Shown one piece after another: positions 17,511 through 24,412 of a stretch of DNA of 64,000 nt (within the stretch, counting starts at the first letter, position 1; each line of letters begins with the position of its first letter). This DNA comes from Sulfitobacter sp043557345 (GTDB taxonomy: Bacteria > Pseudomonadota > Alphaproteobacteria > Rhodobacterales > Rhodobacteraceae): contig NZ_JBIFFV010000001.1 of NCBI RefSeq assembly GCF_043557345.1, positions 558,001-622,000 of the forward strand, given 5' to 3'. Both the position numbers and the translations under genes were made by a program. The notes beneath the pieces were generated by a model. The model searched no databases. It worked only from the letters and a program-made list of their open reading frames with translations, and had not been told where the DNA came from.

Positions 17511-18206
17511 ATGACAAACGAGACGGGCGCGCGGCTGGGGATCCTCATGCTGGACACGCGGTTTCCCCGCATTCTGGGGGATGTCGGCCATGCGGGCAGT
17601 TGGGACTTCCCGGTGCGCTATGCGGTGGTGCCGGGGGCCACGCCTGAAGCGATCGTGTGCGAGGATATCGAGCCCTTCGTGCAGGCTTTTATCGCGGTGG
17701 GGCGCGACTTGATCGCCGAAGGCTGCACCGGCATCGCCACCACCTGCGGCTTCTTGGCGCTGATCCGGCCCCGTCTGGCCGAGGCGCTGGGCGTGCCCGT
17801 TGCTGCCTCGGCGTTGGAGCAGGCGGGGCAGATCGCCGCCTGCCTGCCGCCGGGGCAAAGGCTGGGCATTCTGACGATCTCCGCCGCCACGCTTTCGCCC
17901 GCCCATCTGCGCGCGGCGGGCGTGCCCGAGGGCAGCCCGGTGGTGGGGATGGAGGGCAGCAGTTTCGCCCGAACGATCCTCGGCAATCTGCCCGATCTCG
18001 ACGTGGCGCAGGCGCGGGCCGAGATGGTGCAGGCGGCGCAGCGATTGGTGGAGACCCACATAGATGTCGGGGCGATCCTTTTGGAATGCACGAATATGGT
18101 GCCATATGCCCCCGACATCGCGGCGGCGACCGGGCGGCCCGTGCACTCGATCCACAGCTATCTCAACTGGTTTCACGCAGGGTTGCTGCCGCCCGGCTTC
18201 GGCTAA
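17511..18206 (+). CDS. Aspartate/glutamate racemase family protein
   Basis: 231 residues from the ATG at 17511 with GGAGGG just upstream. The two family cysteines are Cys79 (ATTCGFL) and Cys193 (LLECTNM), placed as the two-base catalytic pair of Asp/Glu and hydantoin racemases. It could interconvert D and L forms of an acidic amino acid or its cyclic derivative. It is divergent from the D-amino-acid dehydrogenase over a 164-base AT-richer region (17347-17510), and the pairing suggests joint control. Related families such as maleate isomerase and arylmalonate decarboxylase are alternatives. The stop interlocks with that of the next gene. Confidence 0.8.
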   Translation: MTNETGARLGILMLDTRFPRILGDVGHAGSWDFPVRYAVVPGATPEAIVCEDIEPFVQAFIAVGRDLIAEGCTGIATTCGFLALIRPRLAEALGVPVAASALEQAGQIAACLPPGQRLGILTISAATLSPAHLRAAGVPEGSPVVGMEGSSFARTILGNLPDLDVAQARAEMVQAAQRLVETHIDVGAILLECTNMVPYAPDIAAATGRPVHSIHSYLNWFHAGLLPPGFG

Positions 18207-19417
18207 TGCGGCCCGCGCAGCCAGCCGTCGGTGAAGCTGATCCGGCGCACCCCGGTCAGCGGCAGGAGGCGGTGCAGCTCTGCCTCCAAGGCCGCCTGCC
18301 GCCCCTTGCCCCAGCGAACCCCGCGTTCGGGCCAGAGCGCAGTGACGCGCAAGACGTCCAGATCGCGATGCGCCTTCATATCGACCCGCCCCACCAGCCT
18401 GTCGCCCTGTAACAGCGGAAAGACATAGTAGCCGTATTCGCGCTGTGCTTCGGGCACGAAAACCTCGATCCGGTAGTCGAAACCGAACAGCCGGGCGGCG
18501 CGTTTGCGGTCACGCAGGGCGGGGTCGAAGGGGCTGAGCACCCGGAGCCGTTTTGGCGGTTCGCGGGTAAGGGTTGGGTCATCGGCCCAGCCGGGGCGGG
18601 CAAAGGCGGGGCGCAGGCTGCCGTCGGCGGCCTCAATGTCGATCTCCTCCAGCCGCCCCGCGGCCTGCTCTGCCACGCACCAGCCGCGCGCCTCGGCGGG
18701 GGAGGTATGGGCCCAGAAGGCGGCCAATTCCCCCGCCGTGGCGAAACCCAAGCGCGCCAGCGCCTGATCGCAGCACCAGTCGATCGTCTGCTCTATGTCG
18801 GGGGCATTCGCCGGGTCGCGCAGCGCGGCGGGGACCACCCGCTCGGTCAGGTCATAGCGCTTGCGAAACCCCTCGCGCCCGGTCACGGCCAGCGCGCCGC
18901 TACGCCACAGATATTCCAGCGCGGTTTTCGACGGATGCCATTGCCACCAGCCCCCGCTGCTGCGCGGCTCGTCCCGGCCCACGTCGGATGAGGTGACGCT
19001 GCCCTCCGCCCGGACCTGCGCAAGCACGTTTTGCATCTGTGTTTCGAAATCATGCCGCTGCCAATCCTTCCAGCGGCCCAGCAACTTGGCCGCATCGCGG
19101 GTCCGGCGCAGATGCCATTGCGGGTAGAATTCCATCGGGATGACGGCGGCGTCATGGGTCCAATGCTCAAACAGCGCCCGGTCTTTTTCATAGAGCCGCT
19201 TGAGCGCTGCAGGGCGATAACGCGGACGGCGGGCGAACAGGATCAGATCATGCGCCCGCGCCACCGTATTGATGCTGTCGAGTTGCACAAAACCCAAGTC
19301 ATGGATCAGCTTGAGCAGTGCCGCGCCCTTGGCCGAGCCCTGCGGCGGGTCCGACAGCAGGTGACGCGCCAGAAACAACCGCCGCGCGGCGGCATTGCCG
19401 AGCCTTGGGCGGCTCAC
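18203..19417 (-). CDS. AlkZ/YcaQ-like winged-helix DNA glycosylase
   Basis: 404 residues, normal for the HTH_42/YcaQ family. The catalytic Q-x-D motif sits in LGFVQLDSINTVARAHDLILFAR (Gln45, Asp47). Later family segments include HWTHDAAVIPMEFYP, LSPFDPALRDRKRAARLFGFDYRIEVFVPEAQREYGYYVFPLLQGDRLVGRVDMKAHR. Known members remove alkylated bases or unhook interstrand crosslinks; substrate range here is unknown. It starts inside the stop of the LacI-type gene (19414-19417) and so is likely co-transcribed with it. Confidence 0.85.
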   Translation of the reverse strand: MSRPRLGNAAARRLFLARHLLSDPPQGSAKGAALLKLIHDLGFVQLDSINTVARAHDLILFARRPRYRPAALKRLYEKDRALFEHWTHDAAVIPMEFYPQWHLRRTRDAAKLLGRWKDWQRHDFETQMQNVLAQVRAEGSVTSSDVGRDEPRSSGGWWQWHPSKTALEYLWRSGALAVTGREGFRKRYDLTERVVPAALRDPANAPDIEQTIDWCCDQALARLGFATAGELAAFWAHTSPAEARGWCVAEQAAGRLEEIDIEAADGSLRPAFARPGWADDPTLTREPPKRLRVLSPFDPALRDRKRAARLFGFDYRIEVFVPEAQREYGYYVFPLLQGDRLVGRVDMKAHRDLDVLRVTALWPERGVRWGKGRQAALEAELHRLLPLTGVRRISFTDGWLRGPH

Positions 19418-20478
19418 CCCTGACGGCGGCGGCGCAGGGTATCGCCCAGCGACAGCGTTGGCGTCAGGGTGATCTGGGTCTGCATCTCCGGGTCCGAGTC
19501 AGGCTGGGTCTGGTTCAGGATGATCCGCGCCGCGGCCTGACCGATCTCGTTCCGGCAAGCATCCATTGTCGCCAATTGACGCGGCAGACCTTGCAGCAGT
19601 TCGACGTTGTTGAACCCGGCAAGGCCGATCTGACCGGGAATGTCGATGCCTTGGTCGATCAGATGCAACAGTCCGCCCGCACCGATCATGTCATTGGAGT
19701 AATACAGAAAATCAAGGTCGGGCGAGCGTTCGAGCATCTCTTGCGTCATCTCGCGCCCCTTTGCCAGCGCGGAGCCGCCGGAGTAAAAGGCCCGGTCTTC
19801 GATCTCGACCCCTGCTTTGGCGAGCCCTTCGGTAAAGCCCTCGAACCGTTTGCGCGCGCGGTGGTCGAGGGGCATTTTCGTGCCCATGAAGCCAATCCGC
19901 TCATAGCCCTCGCGCAGGATCGCCTGCGCCATCTCGCGCCCGGCGCGGCGGTGCGAGATTCCCACCATCGCGTCGACGGGTTTGCCGTCGGTGTCCATAA
20001 TCTCGACCACCGGAATGCCCGCATTGCGCAGCATGGCGCGGGTGGCCTCTGAATGCTCCAACCCCGCGATGATCACCCCAGAGGGCCGCCACGAGAGCAT
20101 CTCATAGAGCACCCGCTCTTCCTTCTCGGGCAGGTAGTCCGTCACCCCCACGACCGGTTGCAGCGGCGTGTCTTCGAGCACTTGGTTGATGCCGTTCAGG
20201 ACTTCGGGGAACACCATATTGCCCAGCGATGGGATCACGACCGCCACAAGGTTCACGCGCTGGCTGGCCAGCGATCCGGCGATCTGGTTTGGCACATAGC
20301 CGAGCGCCTTGGCGGCGGCGAGAACGCGGTTGCGGGTGGCCTCCGACACGTCGCCGCGTTTGCGCAGCACACGGCTGACCGTCATCTCGGAAACGCCGCA
20401 AGCATAGGACACATCACGCAGGGTCAACGGGCGTTTGGGGGGTGTGGTCAATTTGGTTTTCCTGTTTGCCTCACCCAT
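19414..20478 (-). CDS. LacI-family transcriptional regulator
   Basis: 354 residues from the ATG at 20478; another ATG at 20511 would add 11 residues. The N-terminal helix-turn-helix is LTLRDVSYACGVSEMTVSRVLRKRGDVSEATRNRVLAAAKALGYVPNQIAGSLA, followed by a periplasmic-binding-like effector domain (VNLVAVVIPSLGNMVFPEVLNGI, GLAGFNNVELLQGLPRQLATMD). The sequence resembles the gluconate-type LacI regulators. The usual sugar target operon is not adjacent; the overlapping downstream gene is a DNA glycosylase. Effector unknown. Confidence 0.88.
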   Translation of the reverse strand: MGEANRKTKLTTPPKRPLTLRDVSYACGVSEMTVSRVLRKRGDVSEATRNRVLAAAKALGYVPNQIAGSLASQRVNLVAVVIPSLGNMVFPEVLNGINQVLEDTPLQPVVGVTDYLPEKEERVLYEMLSWRPSGVIIAGLEHSEATRAMLRNAGIPVVEIMDTDGKPVDAMVGISHRRAGREMAQAILREGYERIGFMGTKMPLDHRARKRFEGFTEGLAKAGVEIEDRAFYSGGSALAKGREMTQEMLERSPDLDFLYYSNDMIGAGGLLHLIDQGIDIPGQIGLAGFNNVELLQGLPRQLATMDACRNEIGQAAARIILNQTQPDSDPEMQTQITLTPTLSLGDTLRRRRQG

Positions 20479-20598
20479 AGGTAGCGCGAAGCGGGAGGCG
20501 CGATCAAGCATTGCCGCAGCCCTGCCGCGCGGCGCAGCCATTCGGTTGCCAATCTGCCGATGACATCGCCAGACGCTTGCGCTAAACCCAAGCCTGTC

Positions 20599-20675
20599 GG
20601 CCCCGTGGCTCAACTGGATAGAGCAGCCCCCTCCTAAGGGGCAGGTTGCAGGTTCGAATCCTGCCGGGGTCGCCA
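20599..20675 (+). tRNA. tRNA-Arg (anticodon CCT)
   Basis: 77 bases including an encoded CCA. Acceptor arms GGCCCCG and CGGGGTC pair with one G-U; discriminator G. D-arm GCTC-GAGC, anticodon stem GCCCC/GGGGC with loop CTCCTAA giving anticodon CCT, T-arm GCAGG-TTCGAAT-CCTGC. It reads AGG codons. There is no integrase or attachment repeat beside it. Confidence 0.97.
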
Positions 20676-20762
20676 GCCACCATCCTCACCCCCTTGTGCC
20701 TTGAAATCCCCATCCGGTCTGTCAGATTGCCCGGGATATAATCAGGAATGGCAGAGGCTTTG

Positions 20763-21035
20763 ATGAAAATAGGAACTTTTGTGATCGGGGCGGCCTTGCT
20801 GGCCGTTGCCGGATGTACGGTGCCGGCGAGCGGGCCGCAGGGCGGCTCGGCCCGTGTGGGCAATCTGCCGGAGTCGGTGGTGAGACTTGCCGCGCCGAAC
20901 CAAGATCTGTCGACGGCGCGTTTGCTGCCGGAGGATGGCTGCTATTGGTATCAGCACAACGGCCCGGTCGAAACGACGCTGGTGCCGCTGCGGGCGGTGG
21001 GTGGCAATCCGATCTGCACCAAACGCCAAGCCTGA
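20763..21035 (+). CDS. Small putative lipoprotein
   Basis: 90 residues from the ATG at 20763 (MKIGTFVIGAALLAVAGC); the in-frame ATG at 20748 adds five residues before the signal. The lipobox LAVAGC gives a mature N-terminal cysteine at residue 18. The mature 72 residues contain no known motif; two cysteines remain (DGCYWYQH, NPICTKRQA) and could form a disulfide. It is a single gene ending at a strong terminator. Function unknown. Confidence 0.75.
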   Translation: MKIGTFVIGAALLAVAGCTVPASGPQGGSARVGNLPESVVRLAAPNQDLSTARLLPEDGCYWYQHNGPVETTLVPLRAVGGNPICTKRQA

Positions 21036-21042
21036 CACAACA

Positions 21043-21071
21043 ACGGGGGCTGCTATGCGGCCCCCGTTTTT
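21043..21071 (+). terminator. Rho-independent terminator of the small lipoprotein gene
   Basis: ACGGGGGC (21043-21050) pairs with GCCCCCGT (21060-21067) around a nine-base loop and runs into five T. It begins eight bases after the lipoprotein stop. Confidence 0.85.
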
Positions 21072-21080
21072 CGCTGCAGA

Positions 21081-21746
21081 TTAGCTGCTGGCAACAACGC
21101 TTTCTTCCGCCGAATAGAGATAGGCCGTCGAGCCGGTCCGCACATTCGGGTAGAGTTGGTTGATATGCGCCATGATCATCCGCACACAGCCTGAGCTTGC
21201 CCGGCCGCCGATGCTCTGCGGCTGCGGGGTGCCGTGGATGCGCAGATAGGTGTCGCGGTTCCCTTCAAAGAGGTAGAGCGCCCGCGAACCGAGGGGGTTT
21301 TCCGGGCCGGGCGGCACGCCGTCTTCCAAGCCCGCGTAAAGCTCGGGATCGCGCTTGATCATGTTCTGGGTGGGGGTCCAATGCGGCCATTCCACTTTAC
21401 GTTTGATCGTATAGGTGCCCGGCTCATAAAGATTGCCACGCGCGATCGCCACGCCGTAGCGCATCGCAGTGCCGCCCTCTTCGATATGGTAGATATAGCG
21501 GGCCACTGCATCGACGTGGATGTCACCGACGCGCAGGTTGTCATTCGCCACGACCCGTTGCGGCAAGAAGCGCGGGTGCACGCCCCAGGGGTTGCTTGTC
21601 GCCGGGTCAAAGCCCGCCGGGGTAACCTGCGCATCCCATGCGGCTTTCTCTGCCGCGCTTGGGCGTGTGCGGGCCATCAGGGGGGTGGCAATCGCGCCGG
21701 AAAACAGCGCCGTGGTGGTCTGAATGAAATGACGTCTTGTCAGCAT
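21081..21746 (-). CDS. L,D-transpeptidase (YkuD domain)
   Basis: 221 residues. The N-terminus MLTRRHFIQTTTALFSGAIATPLMA looks like a Tat-type signal. The catalytic YkuD motif is IHGTPQPQSIGGRASSGCVRM, with His171 and nucleophile Cys187. Such enzymes form 3-3 crosslinks in peptidoglycan or attach proteins to it in the periplasm. The gene stands alone, convergent with the small lipoprotein gene, and shares its terminator region. It is longer than a bare YkuD domain by an N-terminal segment containing the strand RVVANDNLRVGDIHVD. Confidence 0.92.
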   Translation of the reverse strand: MLTRRHFIQTTTALFSGAIATPLMARTRPSAAEKAAWDAQVTPAGFDPATSNPWGVHPRFLPQRVVANDNLRVGDIHVDAVARYIYHIEEGGTAMRYGVAIARGNLYEPGTYTIKRKVEWPHWTPTQNMIKRDPELYAGLEDGVPPGPENPLGSRALYLFEGNRDTYLRIHGTPQPQSIGGRASSGCVRMIMAHINQLYPNVRTGSTAYLYSAEESVVASS

Positions 21747-21892
21747 GTGGTCGCTCCGTGGTTGACCTCTATGCGCGGGGCAGGGTCGTATGCGTGTATG
21801 AGAGACTAACGGCCTTTCCCCGCTAGAGGTTCAAGGAAGAAGGCGGTTGCTGAAGAGATTGTGATCTAAAACACACGGTTTTCACGAGAGAA

Positions 21893-21922
21893 CGGGGCGC
21901 GGGCGGGTGGGCGCGCGCCCCG
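21893..21922 (-). terminator. Hairpin downstream of queF, probable que operon terminator
   Basis: CGGGGCGCG (21893-21901) and CGCGCCCCG (21914-21922) form a nine-base perfect stem 35 bases after the queF stop. On the minus strand it is followed by TTCTCTCG, a weak T-rich tail. Confidence 0.5.
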
Positions 21923-21956
21923 AATGCTGCGGGGGTAGCAGGTAGGGAAGGCCCGG

Positions 21957-22421
21957 TCAGCCGCGTCCCCGGTAGGGGGGCACCCCCTGATCGGGGATCC
22001 AGACGCCCTCGGGCAGGGGGCCGGTTTGCCAGAACACGTCAATGGGAATGCCGCCGCGCGGATACCAATAGCCGCCGATCCGCAGCCACTGCGGGTCAAG
22101 GAACTCGGCCAGCCGTCGGGCGATGGAGATGGTGCAATCCTCGTGAAACGCGCCGTGATTGCGGAAAGAGGTCAAAAACAGCTTCAGCGATTTTGATTCC
22201 ACCAGCCACGGGCCGGGCACATAGTCGATCACTAGATGGGCAAAGTCGGGCTGGCCGGTCATCGGGCAGAGCGAGGTGAACTCCGGCACGGTGAAGCGCA
22301 CGTTATAGGCCACATCGGCCTGCGGGTTCGGCACCCGCTCCAGTTCGGCCTCTTCGGGGCTGGCGGGAATACGGGTTTCCCCGCCGAGTTGTTTGAGATT
22401 GCTGTAGATGTCGTCGGACAT
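21957..22421 (-). CDS. queF: NADPH-dependent 7-cyano-7-deazaguanine reductase (QueF)
   Basis: 154 residues from the ATG at 22421, the short unimodular QueF form. The nucleophile is Cys52 and the acid Asp59 in SLCPMTGQPDF, and the NADPH/substrate motif ESKSLKLFLTSFRNHGAFHE follows. It reduces preQ0 to preQ1 in the cytoplasm, the last free-base step before TGT puts it into tRNA. It is the fourth gene of queC-queD-queE-queF and starts 15 bases after queE ends. Confidence 0.95.
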   Translation of the reverse strand: MSDDIYSNLKQLGGETRIPASPEEAELERVPNPQADVAYNVRFTVPEFTSLCPMTGQPDFAHLVIDYVPGPWLVESKSLKLFLTSFRNHGAFHEDCTISIARRLAEFLDPQWLRIGGYWYPRGGIPIDVFWQTGPLPEGVWIPDQGVPPYRGRG

Positions 22422-22436
22422 GGGGGTCTCCATCGG

Positions 22437-23144
22437 TCAGACGCCGCGCTTATTGCCCCAGATCAGGACATGAAGCTGCGGCAGGATACGGGGGGCGAAC
22501 CAGTGATCGGTCATGGCAAGATCGGTCAGCCAGCCTAGGCGGTCGGCCAGCGCCTGCGGGTCCACCGGTGTGGCGGGATCGACCTCGGGGTTGCCGGGTT
22601 GAAGGTAGAGCGGGATATCGAGGTGATGGGCATGCACTTCGCGCGCCCAATGGTAGTCGATCTCGTCAAAGATCACGATCTTCATCACCTGCTGCCGCGC
22701 CTGCGCGCCGAGGGTCCGGCAGGCGTCGAATGCGTCCCAGTCGACACGCTCACCGCTTGATGGCGGTTTGGGGGAGAGCACAAGCGTATCGAGATCGGCA
22801 AACCATGGCCGCGCGATGGACCCTTGGGTCTCACAGGCGAAGCGATAGCCCGCGGCCTTGCCCATGCGGATCAGCGGACCGAAATCCTGTATCGCCGGGT
22901 TGCCGCCCGAGAGGGAGACGGTCAGCGGTTGGTCCTTGGAAAGCTTCCGGACCCGGCGCCAGACATCCTCGGTCGACATGGGGGCCCAGCTATGGCGGTA
23001 TTGGCTGTCGACGGCATGCAGACTGTCGCACCAGCTGCACCGATAGTCGCAGCCGCCCGCGCGGACAAATACCGTCGGCTCCCCGATCAGCGCGCCTTCG
23101 CCCTGAATGGTGGGGCCGAAAATCTCGGCGATGCGCAGGGTCAT
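22437..23144 (-). CDS. queE: 7-carboxy-7-deazaguanine synthase (radical SAM, QueE)
   Basis: 235 residues from the ATG at 23144; this codon overlaps the queD stop. N-terminus IAEIFGPTIQGEGALIGEPTVFVRAGGCDYRCSWCD carries the radical SAM cluster Cys32, Cys36, Cys39 (CX3CX2C). VSLSGGNPAIQDF is the SAM-binding GGxP-like strand, with Asn in place of Glu. It rearranges carboxy-tetrahydropterin to CDG for queuosine precursor synthesis. Confidence 0.95.
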   Translation of the reverse strand: MTLRIAEIFGPTIQGEGALIGEPTVFVRAGGCDYRCSWCDSLHAVDSQYRHSWAPMSTEDVWRRVRKLSKDQPLTVSLSGGNPAIQDFGPLIRMGKAAGYRFACETQGSIARPWFADLDTLVLSPKPPSSGERVDWDAFDACRTLGAQARQQVMKIVIFDEIDYHWAREVHAHHLDIPLYLQPGNPEVDPATPVDPQALADRLGWLTDLAMTDHWFAPRILPQLHVLIWGNKRGV

Positions 23145-23494
23145 GGCCGGTATTCCGCCCAGGTCTTCGGGGTCTCGCTGACCAGCACGGCAGAGGTCTC
23201 GGGCCAGCGGGCGGCGCACCAATCGTGGAAATGTTTCGCCATGTTCTCGGCGGTGGAGGGGCCGTCGAGCACATCGTTCAGATGCCGGTGGTCAAAGTGA
23301 TCGTCGATATAGGTCTTGAGCGGTTTCAGGTCGTGGTAATCGCGCACGAAACCATCGGCGTTGAGCGTCTCGGCGGCGAGTTCGATCACGACGATATAGT
23401 TGTGTCCATGCAGCCGCGCGCATTGGTGGTCATCGGGCAGGTGGGTCAACTGGTGGCTGGCGGAGAAGTGGAATTCCTTGCGAATACGGAACAT
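23141..23494 (-). CDS. queD: 6-carboxy-tetrahydropterin synthase (QueD)
   Basis: 117 residues from the ATG at 23494. Zinc ligands His14, His29 and His31 and catalytic Cys25 are visible in FSASHQLTHLPDDHQCARLHGHNY; the downstream DHFDHRHLND segment is also typical. It turns dihydroneopterin triphosphate into CPH4. Start and stop both overlap neighbours by four bases (ATGA), so queC, queD and queE are translationally coupled. No folE GTP cyclohydrolase is in the cluster. Confidence 0.95.
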   Translation of the reverse strand: MFRIRKEFHFSASHQLTHLPDDHQCARLHGHNYIVVIELAAETLNADGFVRDYHDLKPLKTYIDDHFDHRHLNDVLDGPSTAENMAKHFHDWCAARWPETSAVLVSETPKTWAEYRP

Positions 23495-24195
23495 CAGCCT
23501 TCCCCCTGTGCGGCGAGGGCCGTGGTCCAATAGTCGGGATCGGCGTAGACCGTGGGGTCGGTGACCCCGGCCAGATGAAAGGCTTCGCGCCGCTCGACAC
23601 AGGTGCCGCAGCGCCCGCAATGGACCGCGCCGCCCTTGTAGCAGGACCACGTCTCGGCGAAGGGGGTGCCGTGCTGCGCGCCTTGGCGGACGATCTCGGC
23701 CTTGCTGTGCTCGACGAAGGGCGTGTGCAGCCGCACATCGGCATAGCCGTCAAGCGCGGCCTGCTGCATCGCGTCGAAGGCGCGGGTGAAACCGGGGCGG
23801 CAGTCGGGATAGATGAAATGATCGCCGCCATGCACCGCAGTGGCCACGGCCTCATCCCCCTCGGCCGCGGCAATGCCAAAGCCGATCGACAGCATGATCG
23901 CATTGCGGTTCGGCACGACGGTGATCTTCATCGTGTCTTCGGCGTAATGCCCGTCAGGCACGTCGATATCGTCAGTGAGGGCGGAACCCGAAAGTGCCGC
24001 ACCGATGCCGCGCATGTCGATCAGGTGAAATGGCACGCCAAGCCGTTCCGCCGCCGCGCGGGCGAAATCGACCTCTTTACGGTGGCGTTGGCCATAGTCG
24101 AAGGAGACGAGCCGGGTGAGGTGGTGCACCTTGGCGGTGATATGCGCAAGCGACACGGAATCGAGTCCGCCTGAGCAGATGACAAGTGTTTTCAT
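23494..24195 (-). CDS. queC: 7-cyano-7-deazaguanine synthase (QueC)
   Basis: 233 residues. The PP-loop ATP pyrophosphatase motif SGGLDS is at residues 8-13. The C-terminal zinc site is CYKGGAVHCGRCGTCVERREAF with four cysteines. It amidates and dehydrates CDG to preQ0. It is the first gene of the leftward que operon, and its promoter should lie in the 217-base region shared with the divergent histidine kinase gene. I looked for a preQ1 riboswitch there and could not recognise one. Confidence 0.95.
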   Translation of the reverse strand: MKTLVICSGGLDSVSLAHITAKVHHLTRLVSFDYGQRHRKEVDFARAAAERLGVPFHLIDMRGIGAALSGSALTDDIDVPDGHYAEDTMKITVVPNRNAIMLSIGFGIAAAEGDEAVATAVHGGDHFIYPDCRPGFTRAFDAMQQAALDGYADVRLHTPFVEHSKAEIVRQGAQHGTPFAETWSCYKGGAVHCGRCGTCVERREAFHLAGVTDPTVYADPDYWTTALAAQGEG

Positions 24196-24327
24196 TTTGG
24201 GGCCCTTGTTTTGATGTCCGGGTAGGCTGCGACCGGATGGCGGGGCTTATTTCAGAATTTGCGCGGATTGCAAGCCTTGCGCTTGGGCGCGCAGGACCGC
24301 CGCAGCAGAGGCGAGAGAGTTTCCGCC

Positions 24328-24379
24328 AAATCCCGATAAAATAGGGATTTTGCTTTAACGACTAAATCTAAGTTAACTT
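24328..24379. promoter_or_regulatory. Two dyads in the queC/histidine kinase divergent region
   Basis: AAATCCC (24328-24334) and GGGATTT (24344-24350) form an inverted repeat around nine bases; the palindrome AAGTTAACTT lies at 24370-24379. Both are in an AT-rich patch immediately upstream of the kinase gene and look like protein-binding sites. No regulator is identified. Confidence 0.4.
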
Positions 24380-24412
24380 TAGCCAAGGCCGCATTCGCGC
24401 TATGGTGAGCCT

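Noticed and set aside
20599..20675. tRNA-Arg as a genomic-island attachment site
   Set aside because: No integrase, no repeat of the tRNA 3' end and no mobile genes in the following region.
24196..24412. Possible preQ1 riboswitch upstream of queC
   Set aside because: I could not find the conserved preQ1-I or preQ1-II core or its pseudoknot; a covariance-model scan would settle it.
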